Position numbers and translations under genes: made by a program
Shown: positions 29,045-40,839 of the stretch, one piece after another
How positions within the stretch are numbered: position 1 is the stretch's first letter
Layout of the letters: each line of letters begins with the position of its first letter
Notes under the pieces: model-generated
Told to the model about the DNA's origin: nothing
The model's input: only the letters and a program-made list of their open reading frames with translations
Database searches by the model: none
Source of the DNA: Pachyseris speciosa
Taxonomy: Eukaryota; Cnidaria; Anthozoa; Scleractinia; Pachyseridae
Direction of reading: 5' to 3'
Length of the DNA: 64,000 nt
Assembly: GCA_016490735.1 (NCBI GenBank)
Contig: JAEMWC010000013.1
Span: 1 to 64,000 of the forward strand

Positions 29045-29640
29045 ACGATTTTGACATACATACATACATACATAACTTTATTTTCCTTCGGATTGAGAAA
29101 TAGCATACATGACGCTAGTTTCTCTGAATGAGAAAACAAATAACTAGCAAAATAAATAAATACATAAAGTGAACAATGATTTCTATTTATTTTTTTTATT
29201 TATTTAATCAATTATTTAATCAATTTGCCAAGTCCCCTACAAGGTGTATCACCCAACCCAACCCACACCATGAATATAAAAACTAACTATACCAAACTCT
29301 ATACCCGCTGGTAATTTTCTACGAAAAAATACATAAACACAAAATACAAAAATAACATAGTACGTATTAAATATGTATATGATCAACAAAAACATTTAGC
29401 TAATTTATTAATCCTATGACATTTACAACAGATTAGTTTGTAGGTACGAGTGTCATCAGCATCAAAAACAACACGTAGTCTAATGAAGTAGAATGTTTTC
29501 AACTTATTCTTAAATACATTAACATTTGATTCAGATTCCAGGTAAGAAGGTAAAGCATTCCATAAATTTGATATTCTTATAAAAAACGAATCTCTGAAGA
29601 GAGATGTCTTAGCATTAACATTATTAAGCAAAATCCCAGA
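29045..29640 (-). pseudogene. LINE 3' fragment with (TATG)n tail
   Basis: The minus strand encodes SFFIRISNLWNALPSYLE...NVFKNKLKTFYF, a reverse-transcriptase tail. A short A/T-rich UTR and a (TATG)n terminus (29057-29075 on +) follow. Confidence 0.7.
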
Positions 29641-29977
29641 GGCACCGTGGCGCGAGCTACCTGTACAAAAGGAAACGTAATTATCATGGAAATATTTCTA
29701 TACTCTAGCTTACATTTAACAAAGAATAATAGGTCTAGATATTCAAGCCAATAATTAGTTTGTAATAAGTCAAGGCTAGGAAGTCTGTTTTATAAGATAA
29801 TGAATGGTTCTTGCAAATAAAGCGCGAAGCACGTCTTTGGACTTTTTCAACCTCCATCATCAGCATTGATGTTTGAGGAACCGAGCATACGGTAAGGTCT
29901 TGCGGTCACATATCTAACATGGTCAGACCATGTTAAGTCCTTGGTAACCATGACACCCAAATGTTTCACGGTTGAGA

Positions 29978-31526
29978 CTACTTTAAGGCTAAAGCCCCCC
30001 AAACCCGTGTTCCGTGGATCGTTTTGATAGTAAGGTTAGTGTCACTTCTTTGCACGCCAAGTGTTTCAGCCGACTTCTCACTCACAAACGTTATGCCACT
30101 GGGATTGTCCAGTAAGGCATAAACCTTTATCTTCTTGGTCAGGTTACTCTTGTGAAACAACCAAACTGGTAATATACTCATGGTAATTGGTACATCGCCG
30201 GCTTCCGTTATGTTACAGATGGTAGTGCGGTTGCTGCTAACTCGAGGTTTGGCACCAGGCGGACTCTTATCACTCGTATCCTTCGGTTTCTTCATGCAAT
30301 CATTGTCGTGCAGAGACGTTGGGTGGAACTTGTTGCAAGTTTTACATGTCTTCCTTCCTTGCAGTGCCTAACAATGTGTTCAAATCAAATCAATTATTTA
30401 AGCTCGATAACGCGAGGAGTGGTTGCCCATTCTCCCGAGCCAGGGGCTCATGTAATAAACGTTCGAGCGTTCCGGATCGAATTGGAATTTTGAAGTGTTG
30501 GTTTTTGTGGAGAGGGGAAAACCGGAGTACCCGGAGAAAAACCTCTCGGAGCAGAGTAGAGAACCAACAACAAACTCAACCCACTTATGACACCGAGTCC
30601 GGGAATCGAACCCGGGCCACATTGGTGGAAGGCGAGTGCTCTCACCACTACGCCAACTCTGCTCCTCCTACGCCAACCCTGCTCCCCCCTTCCCCGATTA
30701 CTGAAGCAGCCAAAACATAGCTTCTTCTCCATCACAAATTCTCGCCGTTCACTCGGAGATTTCTTTAAAAACTGATCGCACTCATCCAAGTTGTGAGGGT
30801 TGTTACATAAGGCATATGCCAAAGTTCGCTGTCTGCTGTTTTCCTGCTTTAAGCCTGTGGCAAAGCTTGTTCCCTTTCCTTTCTTGAGTGACCTTCCTCT
30901 GAGCTTAAGATGCACGCCTTTGTCTTTCTCCACGTGAGGACGCTTGCTAACGTCTTCTTCTGAAAACACAGGATCGGTGGCTAGCTCGGCTTGTTCACTT
31001 ACGAATTGTGAGAACTCTCAGTCAAAATCAGCTATTCTTCCCTTTACTTCCTGACGTATATGTAGTGAAAGGCCTTGTGTGAGGAGGGGCTGTCTGTCCC
31101 ATTGTATCTCCACCAAGATGACGTGCTTGGGTGGGCTTTGAAGCAGATTCCAAACTTGAAAAGGTAACTGATCGGGTTGTGCTAGTCATCACTACCGAAG
31201 CTACTGTTATCACTGATGCAGGTGTCGTCAAGGTCGTGTTACTTGCATCCTTGAAAGCACCATCTGTAAGCACGCTAGACACTGGTATTATTGGAAGGCC
31301 TTGTGTCTAAACAGGTATGGAAATTACATGTAACTGTTCATTGTTTATTTGTTTGTAAATTATTTCTTCTTCTTTTGCTGAGGCTAGACTCTTCTTTAGC
31401 TCCAACTGTTCCAATTTTCAGCGCTTGCTTTTCCTTCAGAAAGGCTGCATCAATTTCCAAGGTAGCAACCTGAGCATCTTGCAGTTTGACAAGCAAGTTA
31501 TTTAGACCTTCCATTTCAACTGACAC
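29978..31526 (-). pseudogene. BEL/Pao retrotransposon gag-protease fragment
   Basis: Minus-strand pieces: a Gag coiled-coil-like start (LQDAQVATLEIDAAF...), FVSEQAELATDPVF, the knuckle-type NNPHNLDECDQFLKKSP...KLCFGCF, then beyond a SINE insertion KLATSSTQ / PKDTSDKSPPGAKPRV and a DUF1758-like aspartic protease start YALLDNPSGITFVSEKSAETLGV. Several frames, no reverse transcriptase: a degraded fragment in P450 B intron 4. Confidence 0.72.
30369..30690 (-). mobile_element. tRNA-derived SINE
   Basis: On the minus strand the tRNA-like head has A box TGGCGTAGTGGTGAGAGC and B box GGTTCGATTCC. The body contains CTCCGGGTACTCCGGTTTTCC, and the tail ends AATTGATTTGATTTG. It interrupts the BEL/Pao fragment. 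The head resembles tRNA-Gly(TCC), an impression only. Confidence 0.82.
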
Positions 31527-34053
31527 AATTCGTAATTGTTAAAATCGACAAGAAGAGGTTTCATTTTGTTTATCTGTCTCGTAAGTAAACGTGTCGCAAA
31601 GCCACAGATCTGTGATCTTTCAACCTTTGTAATTCGTACTGTTTACCTTTATCCGTCGGAATTTTCTTCCTTGCGCTCAATTCTAACTCCTCTACACCAC
31701 CGGCCGTCAATGTGTCTCCATATCCAGGGAACCGTGAACCTTTACTGAATTATGAAGCTGTGTTTCCGATGCTGAACCTTTAGAGAAAAGTTAAGCGATG
31801 AAATAACCCGAATTAATTCCGTATCCATTGATGGCGAAGGCGAACACGAGGCTCCGAAATTTTCCCTCTTGTCAATAAGCCATAAATTCTTTGCTTATGC
31901 TCTCCATGTCCAAAATTGTCCTTTAAAACCGTAAATCCATAACAAACAATAGATGAGTAGAGCAAACCGTAAAATTATCCTTGCACGTTTAGCCATAAAT
32001 CCATGTGGAAACCATCCATGAGGTCGAGTTAAAATTGTTGCTGCGAACGGCAACAAACCATAAGGCTTACACAATCCTTCTGAGATCTTGAAAGATTTAA
32101 TTCATCCTTTCTGATATTTCTGAGGTTTTAACTCGGTGACAGCATGGTTACCCATTCTCGACTCCAGAGCACTTCTCGGGCTTCGCGCCTCGAAGGCTCT
32201 GGGAAACTCCATATTGATCGTAGCCAAAATCTGGCTATATAGACTTCAAAGCGCATGCTCGACTACCCAAAATCCAAAATGGCGTCGCTGTTTGAAAGAC
32301 TCTAAATTTCGCTTGCTGTGCCTTTCAATAACACGCGAACTCAGAAGTTCAAATCTAAGCCGACAACTGCGGTTCTCGCTGCCCGACATCAATCAAATTT
32401 CCAGCGGCTTCCGACTGCAACCGAGAGGCGATGATCGATGATTTATGGCCCAAAGCAGTTTCAAGCATCAGAAGCGTGGCGGCTGAGTCCATTGATTTCC
32501 TTTACGTTTCTCAGGATAATCAATCGGATAGTTTCAGTTATTTGAGGACCTATCCATCGAAACTTCCCGACTCAGGCTAGGCAATTCACCAAATCTTGAC
32601 TTAAGTGGTTTTCTGGAGTTTGGTGTGTTTGATCGATTATATATTTTCATTTGTTTCTATAGTGAGAAGTAGCATGGTACTTGGAAATAAAAGCAGGGGA
32701 AGTTTTTGGCTCTGAAACGACCCTTTTCGTTCTTCCTAAGCGATGGACACACAAAACACTGAAGGCCGACGGCGTCGAAAATTACATCAATAAATAACAA
32801 TTTATGCTTGTTGAACTGGGCCATCGTCTTTCATCTCATTCCGAGTTGCACTATTATTAGAGATAAAGAAAACGGCATTTATGGGTCTAAACCCCGTATT
32901 CAGTGCACATGATTCTTCAATACTTTTCAATTTTTCGTCCCGGAGTGTGTTCGGAAAGTTTGATTGATGGAAGCCAAAACGCGGTTTGGTGGTTGGCGCT
33001 TGAAAATGAAATTCTGTATAATTATGAAAATCGCAGTAAAGGTAGAGCAGAAATCAATTGTATTGAGGCTGCTGTTTGTTCAAGGAAGGACGTTTTAGGG
33101 GTTTCACTGATGTTTGTTTTGTGAAATTTTTTTCGAAGCTAGTTCGCTTCACAAGAGTAACCGTTCAGTTTTTCGCGCGTACCGAGTTGGCCAATCAGAA
33201 GCAATTTCATTATTTCAACTGATAACCAATCAGAGCTGGAGCTTGCGTAGAGTTCCCCAGAGCTCTTCCCGCCGTCACGCCCATTAGACATGCGCAAACG
33301 GGAAGAGCTCTAGGGTCGAGATTGCATGGTTACCGTTCGAAGAACCTTCCAACACGCATGCCCCAAACTAAATGTTTCCTGCACAGGGTACCCAGCTGGC
33401 CATATGAAGCCCGACAGCAACAGAAACTGCTATCGGCGTTGGTCTCCGTAATCACAAACAGATGAAAATAATTTTGACTCTACTGAGCCACAGCCGTATC
33501 TCTGCAAACTTAAAAACCACCGATGCTATTGGCATTAAAATGACCCATACGAACATTCTTGTGATATTTGAGAGGGTTCGTGATAGCCAGGTAGAACTGA
33601 CTAACCGGCGTCAGTAGAACAATTAATTTGAGGAATCCAAGTCAGAGCCACTGAGAGAAGCGTTGGCAAACGGCAATTCTTTTAGGACACTCACCATCAC
33701 ACGATCACGTGTTTCATTTTGTTTGTTCTGAAAGGCCCTAATATTTACTGTTTCCCTGACTATTTTAATTTTTATGTATTTGTTAAGATTATTCTTAGTT
33801 CAATGTGGGGCTTCATCTGTCCAAGAAACGAAGAAATCCAAGATTACGGTTGTCAAGGACAAAGGGCATTATTCATAGTCCTGCTTTGCGCACTTAAAAA
33901 GAAAGAATATATAAGTACTATGTATCTCTCAATTTATATGGTGATAGAAAATAGGGTTAATATTGCCAATCTTGAACTATTACTTGCAAGTTACTACATC
34001 ATATCAAGTAAGGTTTTGAGTAGACCGCGATAGTTTTTCCATCGTTTACTCAC
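31527..34053. other. P450-B intron, no gene seen
   Basis: 2.5 kb without supportable coding. A short inverted pair AGAGCTCTTCCCG...CGGGAAGAGCTCT is at about 33258-33312. Confidence 0.4.
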
Positions 34054-34229
34054 CGTATCAAACCCAGCACCTATCAACTCAAGTGCGATGACCGCGATTT
34101 CTTGTGGAGTCAGTTCCTTCTTGGTGAGCAAATACGTCAACAGTGATACAACTGAAACAAAATACAAAGGAAGAAAATGAATTTATGGAATTCGTTATAC
34201 TGAGAGGCTTTTCAACGACCAACTATATC

Positions 34230-34290
34230 TCACAAAACACACACACGCATACACACTCACGCCACACACACTCACACACGCACACACTTA
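34230..34290 (+). repeat. CA-rich microsatellite
   Basis: Interrupted CACACA/CTCACA units. Confidence 0.8.
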
Positions 34291-35538
34291 TACTATAGGT
34301 AACTACTGCTATAAACTGATTCATTTCTGGTGATGTTATATTAATTTTATACGTGAATTCCATCATACCTACGGAACCTTCATTTGCCTCTCTTTTATTT
34401 TAACACTTAATACTCTGCACAGGGTAAACAACATTTATTCAATAATAATAATAATAATAAAAAGCATCCCATCTCTACATATAAATGAATAAACTATTAT
34501 ATAAATAACTGAATTAATTTTTTTCTGAAGCATCTAAGCGGTCCGGAATCCTAAATCCTTGAATCTGATTGGCTGATGGCGGGCTCAGCAGGGTACGGAT
34601 TTTCCCATCCGGACCCCGAGTACCGCGGACCGCTGAAGTAAACTTGGAAGTGAGCGAGAATTTTCATCAAAGTGAAAGCGCAAAAATGGTGTAAATGATG
34701 AATTATATTAACCATGAATGGTTATTAAGTGCATGAAGGAACAAGCAGTAGGATCGAAATCGTTCCTATTTCTGAAAAAGGCGACTACACAATTAACTGA
34801 GTACACATCCGAATTTAATTTGTAGCAAAGTTGTAGGTAGTTACCGCCATATATTATTGTACGTTTGGCGCTGTGAACTCCATTCCGTGCTGTCATTTTT
34901 CCTTTTCTATTCTATAATCAAGGTCTTTTCACGATTTAATTTAACAAGAAAGCACACGCTTGTATTTTGTTGTACATTCCGTCAGTCGGTGTTGTAAGTC
35001 TCATAAGCTTACAAATTTTGCGCTTGTTGTTGTTGTAGCGATAACCGTGCTTATACGAGTTTTACCCTATTTTTCTGCGTTTAATCGTTTCTTTGCTTTG
35101 CATTTTACACTTTTTAATTCTTAAATCGAAGTTTTTTAAGTTTAATTGAAGAAGAAACGAGTTTTCTCTTATGGTTCAATTTATGCCTTTGTGTTGAGGC
35201 GGAGGTTTCGTGCTAGGGTCAGTCTTCTGTTGCATAATACCGGGAAACGTTAAAAGCTCAGCAAGCTAAACTTACATCTCGTACAGTTCAGGTTTCTCAC
35301 TTTAAAGTGCCTGTTGTAAATTTCATTAATAATTCATAAGACTAACGACCAATATACGGGTAGTATTTGAGTCACATGTATACCTCTCTAAACCCCAATA
35401 AAAATTATTAACTTTCATAAAGGTGTCCTGCTCCGCTAATTAGTCTGTATTAACTTTGATACAGATCTCTACTGATTAACATTACAAACACGACAAACAC
35501 AATCTATTGTTTCATTTCACAAGTAACACAAAATATTC
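34291..35538. other. P450-B intron, no gene seen
   Basis: AT-rich, with a short (AAT)n at about 34441-34460. Nothing coding recognised. Confidence 0.35.
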
Positions 35539-35615
35539 GCGTGAGACCTTTATGGGCTTTAAAACGGCCTCGCCTGCGGCTCGCCGTTTTAACTGCCCAT
35601 AAAGGTCTCCCGCTC
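35539..35615. repeat. Short foldback element
   Basis: GAGACCTTTATGGGC...CCGTTTTAACTGCCCATAAAGGTCTC, inverted arms of about 28 bp around a GC-rich loop. Confidence 0.7.
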
Positions 35616-35759
35616 ATATTTTATGTATTACTTAAAATTATTCATGAAGATTACGAGGATCAATTTAGTAAGGCGAGAAATTTGAAAACTTTTGTTCAGC
35701 AGTATTTTGTTTATCACCGACTAAAACGTCAATGCAAATTCGCGCGTAATAAACGATCT

Positions 35760-36838
35760 TGAACAAACTGCTATCACCTATTGGCGGATGTTTTGTCTTG
35801 CATTGTAATTTCGATGTCTCTAAGTTAAAGATACAGTTGCCTGCATACTATAAGGAATGTCTTGATGCGTGGTCGGATCTAAACGGGAAAAAACCGAGTT
35901 CGTCACAAGAGGTCCTAAAGGAGATAATTTGGAACAATAAATTTCTTTGTGTAGAAAAAAGGTCTGCGTACAGAAAGGATTTAATTGACCTTGGTTTTTG
36001 AGAATAGGTGATCTAATCTCTGTAGGCAGTTCCTTCTCACTAGATTTTCTAACACCTTTAATTTCCCCAGAACACAGATTTTTTCTTATGAGTGTAATTA
36101 ACTCAATCCCGGCTGAATGGCGTACTCTTGCTAAGACTTCCACTAATGTATCATTATTAAGTGCTCCCATTCCGAGCACTCCGACAATCAAAACAGACAA
36201 CGGTAACTTAACTCCAATTTCTGATGTCTCCTCAAAACAGATTTATCAACTCTTCATTGAGAAAAAACAAATCCCGCCCACGGCTAAGTAGAAGTTACAA
36301 GATAAGTATTCAGATACAGCTGTTGATTGGGAAAAGGTTTATTCCTTAAGCTTTAACGTCACATTAGAATCCAAACTTAGGGAATTTCAATATAAAATAC
36401 TAAACTGTATTGTTTACACCAATGAAAAGCTATTTCGGTTCGGCTTAACTGATTCTCCATGTTGTACCTTTTGCAAAGAAGATATAGAATCCATTGAGCA
36501 TTTATTTTTCTCGTGCAAAGTAGCTTCTGATTGTTGGAACACGTTTTGTCTTGGTTAAGGGGCAATGGAATCCAAATAAATACATTAAAAGTGACAGATT
36601 TGATTTTTGGAAAATTTGATAATACAGATGATTTCATTCTAATCAATCATATGCTACTATTGGGTAAATTTTATCTCTACTCCAGTAGATGTCAAAAAAT
36701 TGGGGTACCTAACCTTTCAGCTTTTATCGCCAGGACTAAGCGTATATATAATATTGAGCTTCATATTGCAAGGGAGAACAACAAACGTTTGCAGCACTTT
36801 AAGAAATGGGAAAAATTAATTCATTTATTTCAATAATG
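35760..36838 (+). pseudogene. L1/Tx1-type LINE 3' fragment with zf-RVT
   Basis: Frames encode WNNKFLCVEKRSAYRKDL, LREFQYKILNCIVYTNEKLF, and the zinc motif CCTFCKEDIESIEHLFFSC (C-x2-C...H-x4-C), then KFYLYSSRC..., the usual zf-RVT tail. Frame-broken at about 36000 and 36290. 5'-truncated, same strand throughout. Confidence 0.78.
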
Positions 36839-37339
36839 TTTTTGTGATTACTCTGAAAATTTCTTACAGCATACGGATATAATCTTATTTCTTGCTGTAT
36901 TGTATTTTTATTGTTTTGTTATTTCTGTATTTGTAATGTAAGTAATACTCTAACTGTAAGTGTACGTAATTTTATCGGTTCTGTAATTGTATCTGTATTT
37001 GTGCTCTACAATATTTAACAATATTTAGGTTATTATAAAAAAAATATTCGCGCGTAATAAGCGGGGTTTACCCGTCCTATATTGATTAGTTCGCCTATAG
37101 TCTAACCAATTTTTCAACGAAAAAAATAAACACGTTATTTGCCGGCCTAGGTCGGTCTGTTTTGGGAAAAACTGTCTCCTCAGTCTCGAGTATGGCCGGA
37201 GGGCCAAAACATTACTTTATCTGTGACAAAACAGTACTTTATGTGTGACAAAACATTTATTTTATGTGTGACAATATGCCGACAAGCGGTCGGAAATTTT
37301 AAAATCTCGCGCGCCGGCTGCTCGGAGGTGAATAATATA
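36839..37339. other. LINE 3' UTR-like and gene-free DNA
   Basis: T/A-rich; nothing coding supported. Confidence 0.3.
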
Positions 37340-37465
37340 CACTTAATGTATGGTCCCGAGGGAAACAGTTAGTTTTGTTTTCCCGAGAGTCCTGATGTTT
37401 CCCGAGACTCAGGACTCGAGGAAAAACAAAACTAACTAGTTTCCCGAGGGATCATATATTAAGTG
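37340..37465. repeat. Foldback/MITE
   Basis: Arms CACTTAATGTATGGTCCCGA... and ...GGGATCATATATTAAGTG, with inner TAGTTTTGTTTTCCCGAG / CTCGAGGAAAAACAAAACTA, nearly palindromic over 126 bp. Confidence 0.75.
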
Positions 37466-38435
37466 CTTTGTTATATACCGAGACTTTCCCTTCAACAATC
37501 ACAGCAAAATGAACTGACAAACAAGCAAACAAAGACGGCATTACAAGAACACGTCTTTATTCACAAGTCTGCTGAATGAATAATTTACAAACGTTTAAAA
37601 GTACCTGAAAAAGTAGAATATGCCTTTCCTTTCCTGCTGAATTTCTTCGGCTGATACTGGAGAAAAACGTTTCCTTTTAGTCTCGGGTTCCATAACGTTT
37701 GTATTATCGTTTGGTTTAAACTGAAAACAGGTCCGCCCTCGGCAATCAAGCTGACGTGAGCACGTGCTGAAGATCATGCCACTTTTTAGTCATGCGCTAA
37801 TCACGTGCTGCTGTATCCGGCGCGCGGGCAACAATTGCGGAATTGTATCCCGGTCGGGATACATTTGAATTTGGTCAGGGGCACGTGACCAAGAATCAAC
37901 CAATCGCAGTGCTCGTTTTGTTGAGTGAAAGTCTAGGTATATAACAATACTTGCTAATCACCTCCGAGTTAACCAATCAGAGCGCGCGAAAAGCATTATT
38001 GATTTGTGTGGTATATACTAAATTGAGATATTTTAGTTACTTTGTAGTTTTAAGATCCAATTGGAATATACCATGAGGAACTTCTTTGATATCGGGGTAT
38101 CGAAAACGAAATAAAACACCTATTAAAATATTCCTATTAGCAGGAGACTTATCAATTTGTCATTTTCAAGTTTGACCGAGGATTTGAGTAGTGGACTACG
38201 GTGAAAAAAAATTTATGTAGTCCTCAGAAAGAGGGAGAACCAGTCACCTGTGTGAGACTTCTTTTCTGCTAACCACTGAAACACGCTACCTCCAGGAAAT
38301 TTAAAAGACGTCTCTCATACAGAAAAACGATAGTACTCAGTGCTTTCGGGATTCAAGCAAATTTTAAGCAAATGCAATTTAAAGGACTACGAGTACCAGA
38401 CTGCGAAACTAAAGTAGAATTTTCATTCAATGTAC
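37466..38435. other. P450-B intron, no gene seen
   Basis: No gene supported between the foldback and exon 3. Confidence 0.35.
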
Positions 38436-39057
38436 CTTCAGTATTTCCAGCAGGGTTGGTTCCTTTCTGGGCCGTTTCTTTAAGTTCTTTCATCTTCTTG
38501 TTGACGAGTTCTTCCCCAATGTTATATAAAGTATCGGAAACCTTCAGATACTTCTTTAATGTTGGGGTATCGATAGAGAGGCGCATAGCGATTCTGCTTA
38601 CAGGGTTAAAAATCAGTTGATGGACAAGCTTAAAGCTCTCTCGTACCCCTTCAATGAATTGCATTGCCTCTTCTTTCGGTGGATCTTCAAACAGACCAAG
38701 ACGAGTGTCGAACGTAAATGTTGTAATACCTAAGTAAAACATGAGGATAACATGATTATTTCAGCAAGGCCGTCATCTTGGACTTTCCTGGATTTTTCTA
38801 TCTCTACTACGTATACCCGAGCAACAAGGGATGCAACATTGCATTTGCTTCAAGCGCCGTTGCCGCGTGAGTGTTCAAACTACAGTATGGCCAACGGCTA
38901 TAAACACCTCTTCACTCTCGATCGGTCTCGAGCCATCTTTTACGCAAACTAATCTGCATGGTGCGGGTTTGTTTCCTAAGGATTCTGGTAGATTTTGGTC
39001 TCACACCCTTCAATGCAAGTGTTGCATCAGACATGTTGAACTTCGTTTGGCCCTCTC

Positions 39058-39167
39058 TAGCCTGCAAACCAGGCGTTAATTTTTTTCCTATTTCAGGCGA
39101 GTAGAGGCTCCAGCGATGCGTGTGTGGAGCACGAGAGAGGGGCGCGAAAAAAATAACGCCTGTACGC
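39058..39167. repeat. Diverged copy of the 49-kb inverted-repeat element
   Basis: AGCCTGCAAACCAGGCGTTAATTTTTTTCC...GGCGAGTAGAGGCTCCAGCGATGCG, like one unit at 49219-49312. Confidence 0.65.
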
Positions 39168-40304
39168 GGACTATTGTTCCAGCGTTCATACATGAACGCA
39201 GCGATCCAATTTGCTAATTTATGTGAGCTCATTGTCATGAATCCAGAATTCCATTGCCTCACAAAGGCGAAAACTACAGATCAGTGAGTGCAAGTGGAAT
39301 CAAAAACGTTATCCGCGTCGCGCTAAAGAAATCAGCACGAAAATGTGGAACGGATTTTAAGAAGTGGAGTCAACGTTTGATGCATGTTAACGTAGACTTT
39401 TAGCTTCAAAAGATAAAAATTCATCGCTTTGGAGTTTTGGTCAGTTTACGAAGTGATAAAGTCTACATAACTGAGCATTTGGCAATAAGAATGGTTCAAT
39501 TCAACCATAGCACGGGATTTGGGAAAGTTGCAGGTTTTCAAAGCACTATCGGTGTTTATGACGTATATATATACGGGGGTTCATGCTTACGTCATTGTTT
39601 ACATTTTTGCTCATTTGCATACGGCTTTGCTTACAGAAGGAAACATATTAGATGTGATTTGACTCCAGGCAGCTAAAGAGCTAGTGAAATTTAATACATT
39701 GTGAAATTTTTAGCTCTTTAGGTGAAGTATTCAAAATTCTGGATGGCAAAAGCACTAATGAGCTCATACATTCTTTGCAAAATTTTGAGTTTTTAAACCC
39801 GCGTTGCACAAAGAGTATTCAATACATGAGGCTCATATTCATTGGCAGAGTCACTCATTCATTGGCAGAGTCACTCATACATTCAGAACTTATTTATTTG
39901 TAGCTCCATCAGAAACTTAATTCTTCATGCTAATGAGGCAAATATTGTAAACAAGGATTCCCCTATACGTCTCTGCAGTTAATAGGTTATAACAAACCTT
40001 CTAATGACCATCTACTCAGTTCATCTTCCAAGTCAGGAATGTATCCACCCGGTCCGCATTCCTCCTTCAATTTAGCAAGTCTCGCAATTGCATCCTCCGT
40101 CACAGCATTTTGGAGCAATACTGTGACGCAACCTGTACCACTCTTCGCCATCTCTGAAACGTACCAGAAAATCATTGTGTAAGGAAGAGGCGAGCTTGCC
40201 CGTGATTCAGAAAGGAAGGGGAGAGACGAAAATGCCGCAACAGAGAGGTTTTCAATCGATTGTGGAAAGTAATTCTCGTTTGCTTTGGTTGTGCCATAGG
40301 TTTC

Positions 40305-40839
40305 CCAAGCTCGTGATTTTTGCTGACCTTTGTGCCGTAAACAGCGGCGCGCGTCACGCACTAGTAATTTGAGCATCAACATGCATGACCTTTGAGTAAA
40401 AACGAAATAAGAATTTGTATGGGGGAAAACTGTTTCGAATTTGAAGGCAAAATTAGGAATGGAAATTTCCTCACCTTAACTCCTCTATAGTTCCTTTTGT
40501 GTCCTGACTGGCCTCTAGGTCGATTTGTGGTGATTTCGTAGCGTTTCTATTCCAACGGTCTCTCTCTCTCTATTTATAGGTATACATTTATTGGTATATA
40601 TATATAGAGAGAGAAACCGTTGGAACAGAAACTCCACGAAATGGCCACAAATCGACCTAGAAACTAGACAGGACACAAAAGAACTACAAGGAGCGGTTCA
40701 GGTGAGGAAATTTAATTGAAATTCGAAACAATTTTTCCTCATAATTATAATTATAATTTCGCCATTACTCAAAGGTCGTGCATGTTGATGCTCAAATTAC
40801 GTGACGCACGCCGCTGGTCAACACAAATCGCGAGCTTGG
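40305..40839. mobile_element. 535-bp foldback element
   Basis: Arms of about 250 bp are imperfect inverted copies (for example AGGTCGATTTGTGG / CCACAAATCGACCT and TTGAGCATCAACATGCATGACCTTTGAGTA / its counterpart at 40768-40797). The centre, at about 40590, is a TATA-rich loop between (CT)n and (GA)n. No coding. Confidence 0.75.
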
